A stretch of 64,000 nt of DNA from Streptomyces sp. NBC_00442 (GTDB lineage: Bacteria > Actinomycetota > Actinomycetes > Streptomycetales > Streptomycetaceae): positions 372,001-436,000 of the forward strand of contig NZ_CP107918.1 of assembly GCF_036014195.1 (NCBI RefSeq), written 5' to 3'. This document shows, piece after piece, positions 16,077 through 24,223 of this stretch. Both the position numbers and the translations under genes were made by a program. The first letter of the stretch is position 1. Each line of letters begins with the position of its first letter. The notes beneath the pieces are model-generated. The model saw nothing but the letters and a program-made list of their open reading frames with translations. It had not been told where the DNA came from and made no database searches.

Positions 16077-16091
16077 CTGACTATCCGTCAG
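16077..16091. promoter_or_regulatory. CTGAC-N5-GTCAG inverted repeat upstream of the crotonase gene
   Basis: A perfect 5-bp inverted repeat with a 5-base spacer, 21 bases upstream of the crotonase start, next to a further GTCAG. It is a candidate operator for a TetR-type regulator. Confidence 0.35.
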
Positions 16092-16311
16092 GTCAGTTGT
16101 CGAGACTAGGGGACTTCCCCGTACGGCGCATCCCCTGCGGGAGGTGACGCCGTGCGAGACGGGTGAGGCTCCGCCCCGGGCTTGGTCAAGCCCTTGCACT
16201 TCGTTGGGCTCGTGTTCACCGGTTCCCTCCACCGCGCCACACCGGACGACGCAAGACTGACGCACAGGTCCACGCCACTGGTCTCAACCGACAGCTCTGG
16301 AAGGGGCGTTC

Positions 16312-17739
16312 ATGGCCGAGTTGACACGACGCAGACTCCTTGGGTCGGCAGCCGGAGCACTCGGAGGGGCGGCGGCACTCTCCCTGCTGCCGCCCAGCGT
16401 GCAGAAGGCCGTCGCGGCGGGAGCGCCGCGCCGCGGCTCGCTGCGCGACATCGAGCACGTCGTCATGCTGATGCAGGAGAACCGGTCCTTCGACCACTAC
16501 TTCGGCACCCTCTCCGGCGTCCGCGGGTTCAGCGACCCCCAGGCCCTCAAGCTGGCGAACGGGCGATCGGTGTTCTACCAGCCCGACACGGTGAACCCCA
16601 AGGGCTACCTGCTGCCGTTCCACCTGGACACCCACAGCACGAGCGCCCAGGCCATCCCGTCCACGAGCCACGCCTGGGCCGTGCAGCACCAGGCGTGGAA
16701 CGGCGGGAAGATGGACCAGTGGCTGCCCGCGCACCGCAAGGCGGACGGCGTCAACGGGCCCTATGTGATGGGCTATTACACGCGCGAGGACATCCCGTTC
16801 CAGTTCGCGCTCGCGGAGACCTTCACGATCTGCGACAACTACTACAGCTCCGTCCTCGGCCCGACCTGGCCCAACCGCCTGTACTGGATGACGGCGAGCA
16901 TCGACGCGGCCGGCACCAAGGGCGGTCCGGTGATCAACAACACCGCCCCCACGCCGTACCGGTGGACGACGTACGCGGAACGGCTCCAGGCCGCCGGCGT
17001 CAGCTGGAAGGTCTACCAGCAGGACGACGACTACGGCTGCAACGTCCTCGAACAGTTCCAGACCTTCCGCGACGCCAAGCCCGGCTCCCCGCTGTACGAG
17101 CGCGGGGTGCGCCCGCAGCCCGTGGGCACCTTCGAGGACGACGCCCGTGCCGACCGGCTCCCGGCGGTCTCCTGGATCATGCCGACGAGCTACCAGTCGG
17201 AGCACCCGGACTACCTTCCGGCCGCGGGCGCCGATTTCGTGGCGAGCAAGATCGAGGCCATCGCGTCCAACCCGAAGGTGTGGGCGAAGACCGCGTTCGT
17301 CCTCAACTACGACGAGAACGACGGCCTGTTCGACCATGTGGCCCCGCCGACCCCGAAGGCGGGCACCGCGGACGAGTACATCGGCGGGCTGCCCATCGGC
17401 GGCGGGTTCCGGGTGCCGGCGATCATCATCTCGCCGTGGACGGTGGGCGGCTGGGTGGCGAGCGAGGCCTTCGACCACACGTCGGCTCTGCGGTTCCTGG
17501 AGCAGTTCACCGGGGTCAAGGAGCCCAACATCAGCGAGTGGCGCCGTCGCACCTTCGGCGATCTGACCTCGGCCTTCCGGTTCAGCGCGAGCACGCCCCA
17601 GCCGCCGAAGCTGCCCGACGACACGGCGGAACAACTGGCCGAGGCCAAGCGCGAGGTGGCCACCCTGCCGAAGCCGACCCTGCCGGGCGCGAACCAGTCC
17701 TTCCCCCAGCAGGAACGCGGCCACCGCCCGCACGTATAG
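16312..17739 (+). CDS. Tat-exported phospholipase C-like phosphoesterase
   Basis: The 475-residue protein starts with ATG after GGAAGGGG. Its N-terminus carries a twin-arginine signal (TRRRLLGSAAGALGGAAAL, cleavage near VAAGA). The mature part is the phosphoesterase family (PF04185) of acid phosphatases and non-haemolytic phospholipases C: the metal/nucleophile region MLMQENRSFDHYFGTLSGVRGF, then TWPNRLYWMT, and NYDENDGLFDHVAPP for the second metal site. Full phospholipases C of this family have about 680-700 residues with C-terminal beta-domains; this one ends after the catalytic domain. It probably hydrolyses phospholipids or other phosphoesters outside the cell, perhaps for phosphate supply. 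A strong hairpin follows the stop. Confidence 0.88.
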   Translation: MAELTRRRLLGSAAGALGGAAALSLLPPSVQKAVAAGAPRRGSLRDIEHVVMLMQENRSFDHYFGTLSGVRGFSDPQALKLANGRSVFYQPDTVNPKGYLLPFHLDTHSTSAQAIPSTSHAWAVQHQAWNGGKMDQWLPAHRKADGVNGPYVMGYYTREDIPFQFALAETFTICDNYYSSVLGPTWPNRLYWMTASIDAAGTKGGPVINNTAPTPYRWTTYAERLQAAGVSWKVYQQDDDYGCNVLEQFQTFRDAKPGSPLYERGVRPQPVGTFEDDARADRLPAVSWIMPTSYQSEHPDYLPAAGADFVASKIEAIASNPKVWAKTAFVLNYDENDGLFDHVAPPTPKAGTADEYIGGLPIGGGFRVPAIIISPWTVGGWVASEAFDHTSALRFLEQFTGVKEPNISEWRRRTFGDLTSAFRFSASTPQPPKLPDDTAEQLAEAKREVATLPKPTLPGANQSFPQQERGHRPHV

Positions 17740-17753
17740 CTCCCCGCGCCCAC

Positions 17754-17785
17754 CCGCCCGAGCAGCCGGCCCGCTGCTCGGGCGG
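17754..17785 (+). terminator. Strong hairpin terminator of the phospholipase-like gene
   Basis: CCGCCCGAGCAGC at 17754-17766 pairs perfectly over 13 bp with 17773-17785, with a six-base loop. It starts 15 bases after the stop at 17739. Confidence 0.8.
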
Positions 17786-17907
17786 AGACCCGCTGTGCCG
17801 GTGCTCCTCTGACACCGCATCGGCACCGGCACCGGCACCGGCTAGCGGTGGCAGGCGCCGCCCCGGCGGCCCGCCCTGGACAAGGCCCTCGGGCAAGGGC
17901 CGTGGTC

Positions 17908-18362
17908 ACCGCGCGGTGGGGAGGGAGCGGGCTGCTGCGAGCCTGGCCATCGCCCGCAGTTTCGCGAAGTAGGACGCGCAGTACTGGCGAGCTCGGCCGT
18001 GATGAGGCCCGCGTCGCCGGCATGCTCGATGAGGCCCTTGAGTGGTGCGTCGATCGCCACCGCTCGGCCAGGACGTGTTCCAGAGCGAACAGGGAGTGCG
18101 TGACGGCGACGGTGGCGAACTCGTACCGGTAGGAGGAGTGCCGGATGAGTTCACGGGCCGTTTCCAGCGTGCTCATGACGTACATCGATGCGTCGCCGGG
18201 CAGCACCAGGTCGGTCACCAGGGCGTGCATGCCCGCATGGTCGAGAACAGCCCGGCGCACACGCGGGTCCACGGCCGGCAGAGGGAGCGGGCCGGGCGGC
18301 GGCAGAGGTTGCACGAGTGCAGTCTTGTCATCCGCGGCCGCCGGGGCCGGCCGATTTGCCAA
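17908..18362 (-). pseudogene. Frameshifted remnant of an unidentified gene
   Basis: On the leftward strand a protein-like stretch starts near 18362 and reads AVLDHAGMHALVTDLVLPGD, then SMYVMSTLETARELIRHSSY and FATVAVTHSLFALEHVLAER in one frame. Near 18060 the protein-like sequence moves to a second frame (APLKGLIEHAGDAGLITAEL), and a third frame may give the end. No single frame covers it and the tail becomes Arg/Pro/Cys noise. I read this as a decayed gene with at least one frameshift; a sequencing error could mimic it. No family name is recognised. The start, a TTG at 18362, is doubtful. Confidence 0.5.
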
Positions 18363-18428
18363 CTGCCGCCGATGCGACCCGAGCGGGGCCGCAGGCCGAC
18401 GCAGTCCCTCCCTCCGATCCGCGTCCCG

Positions 18429-19073
18429 TCAGGGAGTTGGCGTCGAAGAGGGGGCGGCCGCACCCGAGCGGCCCTGCTGCGGCAGCAGCGCCTTGCAGAT
18501 CTGGAGGGCCTGGGCGGACTTGGGGTCCGAGGTGTTGAGCCCGCGCATGCCCCCGCCCCCGGCGCCGGGAGACGCTGAGGGCAGGACCACGCCGTGGTCC
18601 TTGAGGCAGCTGGTGAACGCCTTCATCGCCGTGCTGTCGCCCCCGCCGCCCCGCCCGTTGAACTGCGGGCGCTGACTCGCGCACGCCTGTGCGGCCTGAC
18701 GCTGGGCCGGGTCGGCGGAGGCCCCGCCGCCGAAACCACCGAAGCCGCCGCCCCCGCCGGGGCGCCGGGCGCCACCCGACGGCCGCCCGCTCGGACGCCC
18801 GCTGGGCCACCCGCTCGGCCGTCCGCTTCCGGCGGGCCTAGGCGCCATCGTGACGCCGTGCTGCGCCAGGCACTGCCGGTAGGCGTCCATGCCCTTGGCC
18901 GCGGAGGACGACGAGGACGCCGACCCGGACGGCTTCGCCTGCGCGGAGGGTGACGCCGAGGACGAGCAGGCCGCGAGCAGCAGGCCGCACGCCGCGAGCG
19001 CGGCGGTGGAGACGGCGGCCCGCACGGCGAGCGCGGTGCGCGCGGTGGCGGGCCGACGCTTGGTCCAGGTCAT
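18429..19073 (-). CDS. Lipoprotein divergent from the MacAB-like operon
   Basis: The 214-residue protein starts at the ATG at 19073, with GAGGAG upstream; an open frame extends further but has no better start. A lipobox GLLLAAC places the lipidated Cys at 36. The rest is low-complexity: a Ser-rich linker, then two similar Cys-containing units (YRQCLAQHGVTM and FTSCLKDHGVVL) separated by Pro/Ser/Gly-rich sequence, and a third Cys (LQICKALLP). This looks like a surface-anchored protein with an internal duplication and possible disulfides. It faces away from the efflux operon across a 279-base region with shared regulatory repeats, so it may be part of that system. Confidence 0.75.
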   Translation of the reverse strand: MTWTKRRPATARTALAVRAAVSTAALAACGLLLAACSSSASPSAQAKPSGSASSSSSAAKGMDAYRQCLAQHGVTMAPRPAGSGRPSGWPSGRPSGRPSGGARRPGGGGGFGGFGGGASADPAQRQAAQACASQRPQFNGRGGGGDSTAMKAFTSCLKDHGVVLPSASPGAGGGGMRGLNTSDPKSAQALQICKALLPQQGRSGAAAPSSTPTP

Positions 19074-19288
19074 GTCCGTTGTCTCCTCGGTACGTTGGGC
19101 GGACGACGGCCCCGCTGGAGTGTGCACGCCGTCGGCGACCCATGACTGAACCGCACAGGGGTGGGTGCCTCCGGGGGAAGAGCTGGGAGTTTCCTGAACC
19201 CGCCGCGCCTCGCGGGGCTCCTGGGACACACAGGGTGGACCGATTCGTACCTCTCATCCTCGAATGAGAAGATTCGTGGACCCCACCG

Positions 19289-19318
19289 CTCCCAGGGAAC
19301 TCCCAGGAAGCTCCCAGG
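19289..19318 (+). promoter_or_regulatory. Three 11-bp direct repeats CTCCCAGG, candidate response-regulator site
   Basis: CTCCCAGG occurs at 19289, 19300 and 19311, exactly 11 bp apart, 35 bases upstream of the adaptor start. Further copies of the core lie on the other strand at 19183-19189 (CTCCCAG) and 19220-19226 (TCCCAGG), towards the divergent lipoprotein gene. Tandem sites of one helical turn are typical for OmpR/PhoB-type regulators, and the operon encodes one (23477-24211). Confidence 0.6.
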
Positions 19319-19352
19319 GGTTCCAAAGTGCGGGCGGCCAGGATCCGGCGGC

Positions 19353-20747
19353 ATGAAGGTGCTCCCACGACGGCGCAAAGCCGTCCTGATCAACTCGGTG
19401 CTCGGTGTGGCCGTCCTCGCGGGCGCCGGCGGCGCCTACGCGGCGGTGACCAGCCACGACAGCGCTCCCGCACGGAGCGACGCGAAGAGCGTGGCGGTCA
19501 CCAAGGGCACGGTCCTCGCCACCGTGTCCGGCTCGGGATCCCTCGCCTCGCCGAGCGACGCCGGGGTGAACTTCACCACCGGCGGCAAACTCACCGCGGT
19601 CGACGTCAAGCCGGGCGACAAGGTCACCGCGGGCCAGGTGCTCGGCAAGGTGGACGCCACCGCGGCCAGAGAGACCCTCGCGCAGGACGAGGCGTCCCTG
19701 ACGGCGGCGCGGGCCAACCTCACCAAGGTGCAGGAGGGCCAGGCGAGTTCGAGCACCGCCACCGGCTCGGGCGGGGGATCCTCGGCGCGCGGCGCGGCCG
19801 GCACCGCCCCCGCGCCCGCCGCGTCCCCCACAGTCGATCCCGCTCAGCTCGCCCAGGCCGAGGCCCAGCTCACCCAGGCCCAGAACGCGGTGGACGCGGC
19901 GCAGCGGGCGGTGGACGGGACCACGCTGAAGGCTCCGGTCTCCGGAACCGTGGCATCGGTGTCCGCCAAGAAGGGCGACACCGTCTCCGGGACCGGCGGC
20001 ACCACCACGAGCGGGGGCGGCGGCGCCTCCGGCGGTGGTTCCGGCTCCGGTTCCAACTCCGCTTCCGGCAGCTCGGGTTCGGGCTCCTCCTCGTCGGCCC
20101 TGTCCGGCTTCGTGGTCCTCACCAACCCGTCCGGCATGCAGGTCGGCGCCAACTTCTCCGAGGCCGACGCCCTCAAGCTGAAGCCGGGCCAGCCCGCCAC
20201 GGTGACGCTCAACGCCGAATCCGGCCGGACGCTCAACGCCAAGGTCCTGTCGGTGAGTTCACTGCCCGTCAGTAGCGGCTCGGGTTCCGGCGGAGGCAAC
20301 GGCAGCAGCTCGGGGAGCGCCGTGCAGTACGCGGCGACCCTCGCCATCACCAGCCCCACCGCCGACCTGCGCACCGGGCTCAGCGCGAGCATCCAGGTCG
20401 TCACGGGCGAGGCGTCCGGCGCCCTGTCGGTGCCGACGGCCGCGGTGAGCGGCACCGGCGCCAACCGCACCGTGACGGTGGTCAGGGCGGACGGCAGCAC
20501 CGAGCGGACCGCCGTCACGGTCGGTCTTGAGGGCGACAGCTCGGACCAGATCCTCAGCGGCCTGAGCGAGGGCGAGAAGGTGCAGCTGGCCAGCGTGTCG
20601 GCGACGGGCAACGGCGGGTTCCCCAGCGGCGCCTTCCCCGGCGGCCTCGGCGGCGGTGGAGCGCGCACCCGCACCGGCGGCACCGGTGGCGGCGGGGCCG
20701 GCGGCGGCTTCCGCGCCAGTGGTGGCGGCGGGGGTGGCCGCGGATGA
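19353..20747 (+). CDS. Efflux periplasmic-adaptor-like (HlyD/MacA family) protein
   Basis: The 464-residue protein begins at the ATG at 19353. An N-terminal membrane anchor (about residues 10-30) is followed by biotinyl-lipoyl-like halves: residues near KGTVLATVSGSG with VDVKPGDKVTAGQVLGKVD, and after a coiled-coil stretch APVSGTVASVSAKKGDTVSG. Beta-barrel and membrane-proximal parts follow. Two long Ser/Gly linkers interrupt the domain, and the C-terminus is Gly-rich. In Gram-positive bacteria such adaptors work with MacB-like ABC exporters. Its TGA overlaps the ATG of the ATPase gene. Confidence 0.85.
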   Translation: MKVLPRRRKAVLINSVLGVAVLAGAGGAYAAVTSHDSAPARSDAKSVAVTKGTVLATVSGSGSLASPSDAGVNFTTGGKLTAVDVKPGDKVTAGQVLGKVDATAARETLAQDEASLTAARANLTKVQEGQASSSTATGSGGGSSARGAAGTAPAPAASPTVDPAQLAQAEAQLTQAQNAVDAAQRAVDGTTLKAPVSGTVASVSAKKGDTVSGTGGTTTSGGGGASGGGSGSGSNSASGSSGSGSSSSALSGFVVLTNPSGMQVGANFSEADALKLKPGQPATVTLNAESGRTLNAKVLSVSSLPVSSGSGSGGGNGSSSGSAVQYAATLAITSPTADLRTGLSASIQVVTGEASGALSVPTAAVSGTGANRTVTVVRADGSTERTAVTVGLEGDSSDQILSGLSEGEKVQLASVSATGNGGFPSGAFPGGLGGGGARTRTGGTGGGGAGGGFRASGGGGGGRG

Positions 20748-21592
20748 CGCCGCCGCTGTGGCCGCGCAGGACCGCGGCGCCGCCCGAGCCCGCGGACGCG
20801 GGACCCTGGTCCCCGGCGCCGGTGATCGAAGTGCGCTCGCTGATCAAGACGTACGGCCGGGGTGACGCGGCCGTGCACGCGCTCAGCGGTCCGGTGGACC
20901 CGGTCAGCGGGGCGGCCCTCGGGGTCGAACTGGTCGTCGAGCAGGGCGACTTCGTGGCCGTGATGGGCAGTTCCGGCTCGGGCAAGTCGACCCTGATGAA
21001 CATCCTGGGCTGCCTCGACGTGCCGACCTCCGGCCGCTACCTCCTGGACGGCATCCACGTCGGCGGGCTCGACGAGCGCCAGCTCTCGCTGGTCCGCAAC
21101 CGAAAGATCGGCTTCGTGTTCCAGTCGTTCAACCTGGTGCCGCGCACTCCGGCGCTCGCCCAGGTCGAGCTGCCGCTCGCGTACGCGGGGGTGAAGCCGG
21201 CCGAGCGGCGCAGGCGTGCCGAGGCCGCACTCACCCTGGTCGGGCTCGCCGACCGGATGGACCACCGCCCCAACGAGCTCTCCGGCGGCCAGCAGCAGCG
21301 GGTGGCGGTCGCCCGCGCCCTGGTCACCGCGCCCGCGATGCTGCTCGCGGACGAGCCGACCGGCAACCTCGACAGTCACAGCACCGAGGAGGTGCTCGCC
21401 GTCGTCGACCGGCTGAACGCGGCGGGGCGCACCATCGTCCTGATCACCCACGAGGACGAGGTGGCCCGGCACGCCAAGCGGGTCGTCCGGCTCGTCGACG
21501 GAAGGATCGTCGAGGACGTACGCCAAGCGCCCGTCGACGGCCCGCCACCGGCCGTGCGCGAAGCCGGCTCCCTGGTCGGAGGCGGTCGGTGA
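20744..21592 (+). CDS. MacB/LolD-type ABC exporter ATP-binding protein
   Basis: The 282-residue ATPase starts with an ATG overlapping the adaptor stop by four bases. After a Pro-rich leader of about 25 residues come Walker A (GSSGSGKST), Q-loop (GFVFQSFNLVPRTPA), the signature LSGGQQQRVAVARAL, Walker B (LLADEPTGNLDS) and the switch His (LITHEDEVA). Sequence and order are those of the MacB/LolD/FtsE group. An insert of about 16 residues (DPVSGAALGVELV) lies before Walker A. It energises the permease encoded next. Confidence 0.92.
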   Translation: MTPPLWPRRTAAPPEPADAGPWSPAPVIEVRSLIKTYGRGDAAVHALSGPVDPVSGAALGVELVVEQGDFVAVMGSSGSGKSTLMNILGCLDVPTSGRYLLDGIHVGGLDERQLSLVRNRKIGFVFQSFNLVPRTPALAQVELPLAYAGVKPAERRRRAEAALTLVGLADRMDHRPNELSGGQQQRVAVARALVTAPAMLLADEPTGNLDSHSTEEVLAVVDRLNAAGRTIVLITHEDEVARHAKRVVRLVDGRIVEDVRQAPVDGPPPAVREAGSLVGGGR

Positions 21593-22800
21593 ATCCGTTC
21601 GAGACGCTGCGCTTCGCCTTCGGCGGGCTCGCGGCGAACAAGGTACGTTCCGCCCTGACCATGCTCGGCGTCCTGATCGGCGTGGCCGCGGTCATCGTGC
21701 TGCTCGCCGTGGGCAACGGCTCCTCGCAGTCCGTGAAGGACTCCATCGAGAAGCTGGGCACCAACGCGCTCACCGTGTCGTCGGGCGGCGGCTTCGGGGG
21801 TTCCCGTTCGGCCACCGCCACCAAACCGCTGACCGTGGACGACGCCAGGGCGCTCGCCGATCCGGCATCCGCGCCGCACGTCGAGTCGGTCGCCCCGGAG
21901 ACCACCACCTCCCAGACCGCCCTGTACGACGGGACGTCGCACACGGTGGGGCAGGTCGTCGGCACCTATCCGGCGTACTTCAAGGCGTCCAACAGCAAGG
22001 TGGCCAAGGGCGACTACTTCGGTTCCGACGACGTGCTCGGCTCGCGCAAGGTGGCCGTGATCGGCTCGACCACCGCCACCGATGTGTTCGGCACGGCGGA
22101 TCCGGTCGGCAAGAAGATGACGCTCGGCGGCACACCGTTCACGGTGGTCGGCGTCCTGGCCGCCAAGGGCGGCACCGGCTTCCAGGACCCGGACGACGTG
22201 GTGGTGGCGCCGCTGCCGACCGTGCAGAACGCCTTCACCGGCTTCGGCTCGCTCGGGCAGATCCTCGTCGAGGCCAAGTCGGCCGACGCGACGACGGCGG
22301 CGCAGAGCGAGATCACCACCGTCCTGATGGGCCGGCACGGCCTCAAGGACCCGACCGCGCTCGACTTCCGGGTCAGCAGCCAGGCGTCCCTGCTCACCAC
22401 GCAGGCCGACACCAACAAGACGTTCACGGTGCTGCTCGGCGCGGTGGCGGCGATCTCCCTGCTCGTCGGCGGGATCGGCATCACCAACATCATGCTGGTC
22501 ACGGTGACCGAGCGGACCCGCGAGATCGGCATCCGCAAGGCGATCGGAGCGCCCCGGGGCGTCATCCTCGGCCAGTTCCTCGCCGAGTCGACGCTGCTGT
22601 CGCTGATCGGCGGCGGGCTCGGTGTCGCGGCGGGACTGATCGGTTCGCACTTCACGATCGCCGGCATCAAGCCGGTGATCATCCCCGAATCCGTCGTCGG
22701 GGCCTTCGCCATCGCGGTGGCCATCGGGCTGTTCTTCGGCGGTTATCCCGCCAACCGCGCCGCGAGCCTGCGGCCCATCGAAGCGCTGCGTCACGAATGA
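21589..22800 (+). CDS. MacB-type ABC exporter permease
   Basis: The 403-residue protein starts with a GTG that overlaps the ATPase stop (GTGA). It has the MacB plan: one N-terminal helix (LTMLGVLIGVAAVIVLLAVG), a large extracellular domain of about 230 residues, and three C-terminal helices of the FtsX type with the coupling segment VTERTREIGIRKAIGAPRGVIL. Together with the adaptor and ATPase it forms a mechanotransmission-type exporter, whose cargo (peptide, lipid or antibiotic) is unknown. The next gene overlaps by ATGA. Confidence 0.92.
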   Translation: MNPFETLRFAFGGLAANKVRSALTMLGVLIGVAAVIVLLAVGNGSSQSVKDSIEKLGTNALTVSSGGGFGGSRSATATKPLTVDDARALADPASAPHVESVAPETTTSQTALYDGTSHTVGQVVGTYPAYFKASNSKVAKGDYFGSDDVLGSRKVAVIGSTTATDVFGTADPVGKKMTLGGTPFTVVGVLAAKGGTGFQDPDDVVVAPLPTVQNAFTGFGSLGQILVEAKSADATTAAQSEITTVLMGRHGLKDPTALDFRVSSQASLLTTQADTNKTFTVLLGAVAAISLLVGGIGITNIMLVTVTERTREIGIRKAIGAPRGVILGQFLAESTLLSLIGGGLGVAAGLIGSHFTIAGIKPVIIPESVVGAFAIAVAIGLFFGGYPANRAASLRPIEALRHE

Positions 22801-23438
22801 ACCCCATGTACGAACAGGGAGAGGACATGTTCGGCAACGCCGAGATTGTGGAGAGCGCCCGCCCCACGGCGGCCGCAGGACCGGAGGACATCCTCGCCGA
22901 ACCGCCGGACACGCGGGACATCTCGGCCGAGCTCGGCGCTCCGCCGCGACCCCAACTGCCGTGGCTCACCCTGCTGTTGTCGGGCGGCCTGGTGGCGGGG
23001 CTCGCCTTCGCGGGCGGCGCCCTGGTGGAGAAGGACCAGAACCGGAGCTCCGCCTCGGCCCAGCGCGCCCCGGCCGCGGCCACCCGGGGCGGCACCGCGC
23101 AGAGCGGCCAGCGCCAGGGCTTCGGCGCCGGTCAGGGCGCGCAGAGCGGCCAGCGCCAGGGCTCGGGGACGGGGCCGGGCGCGGCGGGCGGCCTGACCAT
23201 CGGTACGGTGAAGCTCGTCGACGGCAACACCCTCTACGTCACCGACGCCCAGGGCAACGTCGTCAAGGTCACCACGGCCGGCAGCACCCAGGTCACCGAG
23301 TCCAAGAGCGGCAAGGTGTCCGATCTCCAGCCCGGCCAGACGGTCACCGTCCGCGGCAGCCAGAATGCCTCGGGGGACGTCGCGGCGACCACCGTCACCC
23401 AAGGCGGCGCGAGCGGATTCGGCGGAAGCCGGGGCTGA
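22797..23438 (+). CDS. Single-pass membrane protein of the efflux operon
   Basis: The 213-residue protein overlaps the permease stop by ATGA. It has an N-terminal cytoplasmic part of about 55 residues, one membrane helix (WLTLLLSGGLVAGLAFAGGALV), a Gly/Gln-rich linker with a 14-residue unit duplicated in tandem (AQSGQRQG core), and a C-terminal beta-rich domain (TIGTVKLVDGNTLYVTDAQG, LQPGQTVTVRG) that resembles small OB-like DUF5666 domains. It may sense or bind a ligand outside the cell for the exporter or the kinase. I know no characterised homologue. Confidence 0.75.
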   Translation: MNPMYEQGEDMFGNAEIVESARPTAAAGPEDILAEPPDTRDISAELGAPPRPQLPWLTLLLSGGLVAGLAFAGGALVEKDQNRSSASAQRAPAAATRGGTAQSGQRQGFGAGQGAQSGQRQGSGTGPGAAGGLTIGTVKLVDGNTLYVTDAQGNVVKVTTAGSTQVTESKSGKVSDLQPGQTVTVRGSQNASGDVAATTVTQGGASGFGGSRG

Positions 23439-23476
23439 CCGCGCCCACCGCCCACGCCGCCACGAGGAGGAAACCG

Positions 23477-24211
23477 ATGGCCCCGACGGACGCGGCCGCG
23501 CCCGAGGCGAGCCTGCTGGTCGTCGACGACGAGCCCAACATCAGGGAACTGCTGTCGGCCTCGCTGCGCTTCGTCGGCTTCCGGGTCGTCTCCGCGGCGA
23601 CGGGCGCCGACGCGCTCGCCGCCGTCGCCAAGGAGCGCCCCGACCTGGTGGTGCTCGATGTGATGCTGCCCGACATGACCGGCTTCGCGGTGGTGCGCAG
23701 GCTGCGCGAGGAGGCCGGGGGCGGCCTCGGTCCCGACCATCTTCCCGTGCTCTTCCTCACCGCGAAGGACGGCGTCGACGACAAGATCAACGGGCTGACG
23801 GCGGGCGGCGACGACTACGTCACCAAGCCGTTCAGCCTGGAGGAGCTGATCGCCAGGATCCGCGCGATCCTGCGGCGCACCGGCGGCCCGAGCGGTGAGG
23901 GCCGCCTCGTGGCGGGCGATCTCGAACTCGACCCGGTGGGCCACCAGGTGCTGCGGGCCGGGCGGCCGGTCTCGCTCTCGCCCACCGAGTTCAAGCTGCT
24001 CGCCTATCTGATGGCCAACGCCGACCGCGTGGTGTCCAAGCCGCAGATCCTGGACCACGTGTGGGCGTACGACTTCGGCGGCGACCTCAGCATCGTCGAG
24101 TCGTACATCTCCTATGTGCGCCGCAAGGTCGACTCCGGGGCGGACGGCGCGCCCAAGCTCATCCACACCGTGCGCGGCATCGGCTATGTGCTGCGCCGCC
24201 CGCAGTCCTGA
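23477..24211 (+). CDS. OmpR-family response regulator
   Basis: The 244-residue protein starts with ATG after GAGGAGG. The receiver domain has the acidic pair VVDDEP, phospho-acceptor D61 (LVVLDVMLPDMTG), a switch Thr (FLTAKDG) and K117 (YVTKPFS). The C-terminal half is a winged helix (PTEFKLLAYLMANADRVVSK, then SIVESYISYVRRKVD and HTVRGIGYVLR). It is followed after 12 bases by its histidine kinase gene. The 11-bp repeats ahead of the operon are plausible targets, which would make the operon self-regulated. Confidence 0.93.
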   Translation: MAPTDAAAPEASLLVVDDEPNIRELLSASLRFVGFRVVSAATGADALAAVAKERPDLVVLDVMLPDMTGFAVVRRLREEAGGGLGPDHLPVLFLTAKDGVDDKINGLTAGGDDYVTKPFSLEELIARIRAILRRTGGPSGEGRLVAGDLELDPVGHQVLRAGRPVSLSPTEFKLLAYLMANADRVVSKPQILDHVWAYDFGGDLSIVESYISYVRRKVDSGADGAPKLIHTVRGIGYVLRRPQS

Positions 24212-24223
24212 GGTGCCCGCCCC

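Noticed and set aside
16178..16193. GGGCTTG-GT-CAAGCCC as tRNA arm or attachment site
   Set aside because: It is an isolated 7-bp hairpin; no cloverleaf can be folded around it and no second copy was seen.
19161..19352. Longer N-terminus for the efflux adaptor
   Set aside because: The open frame would run through the CTCCCAGG repeats, and the membrane anchor begins right after the ATG at 19353.
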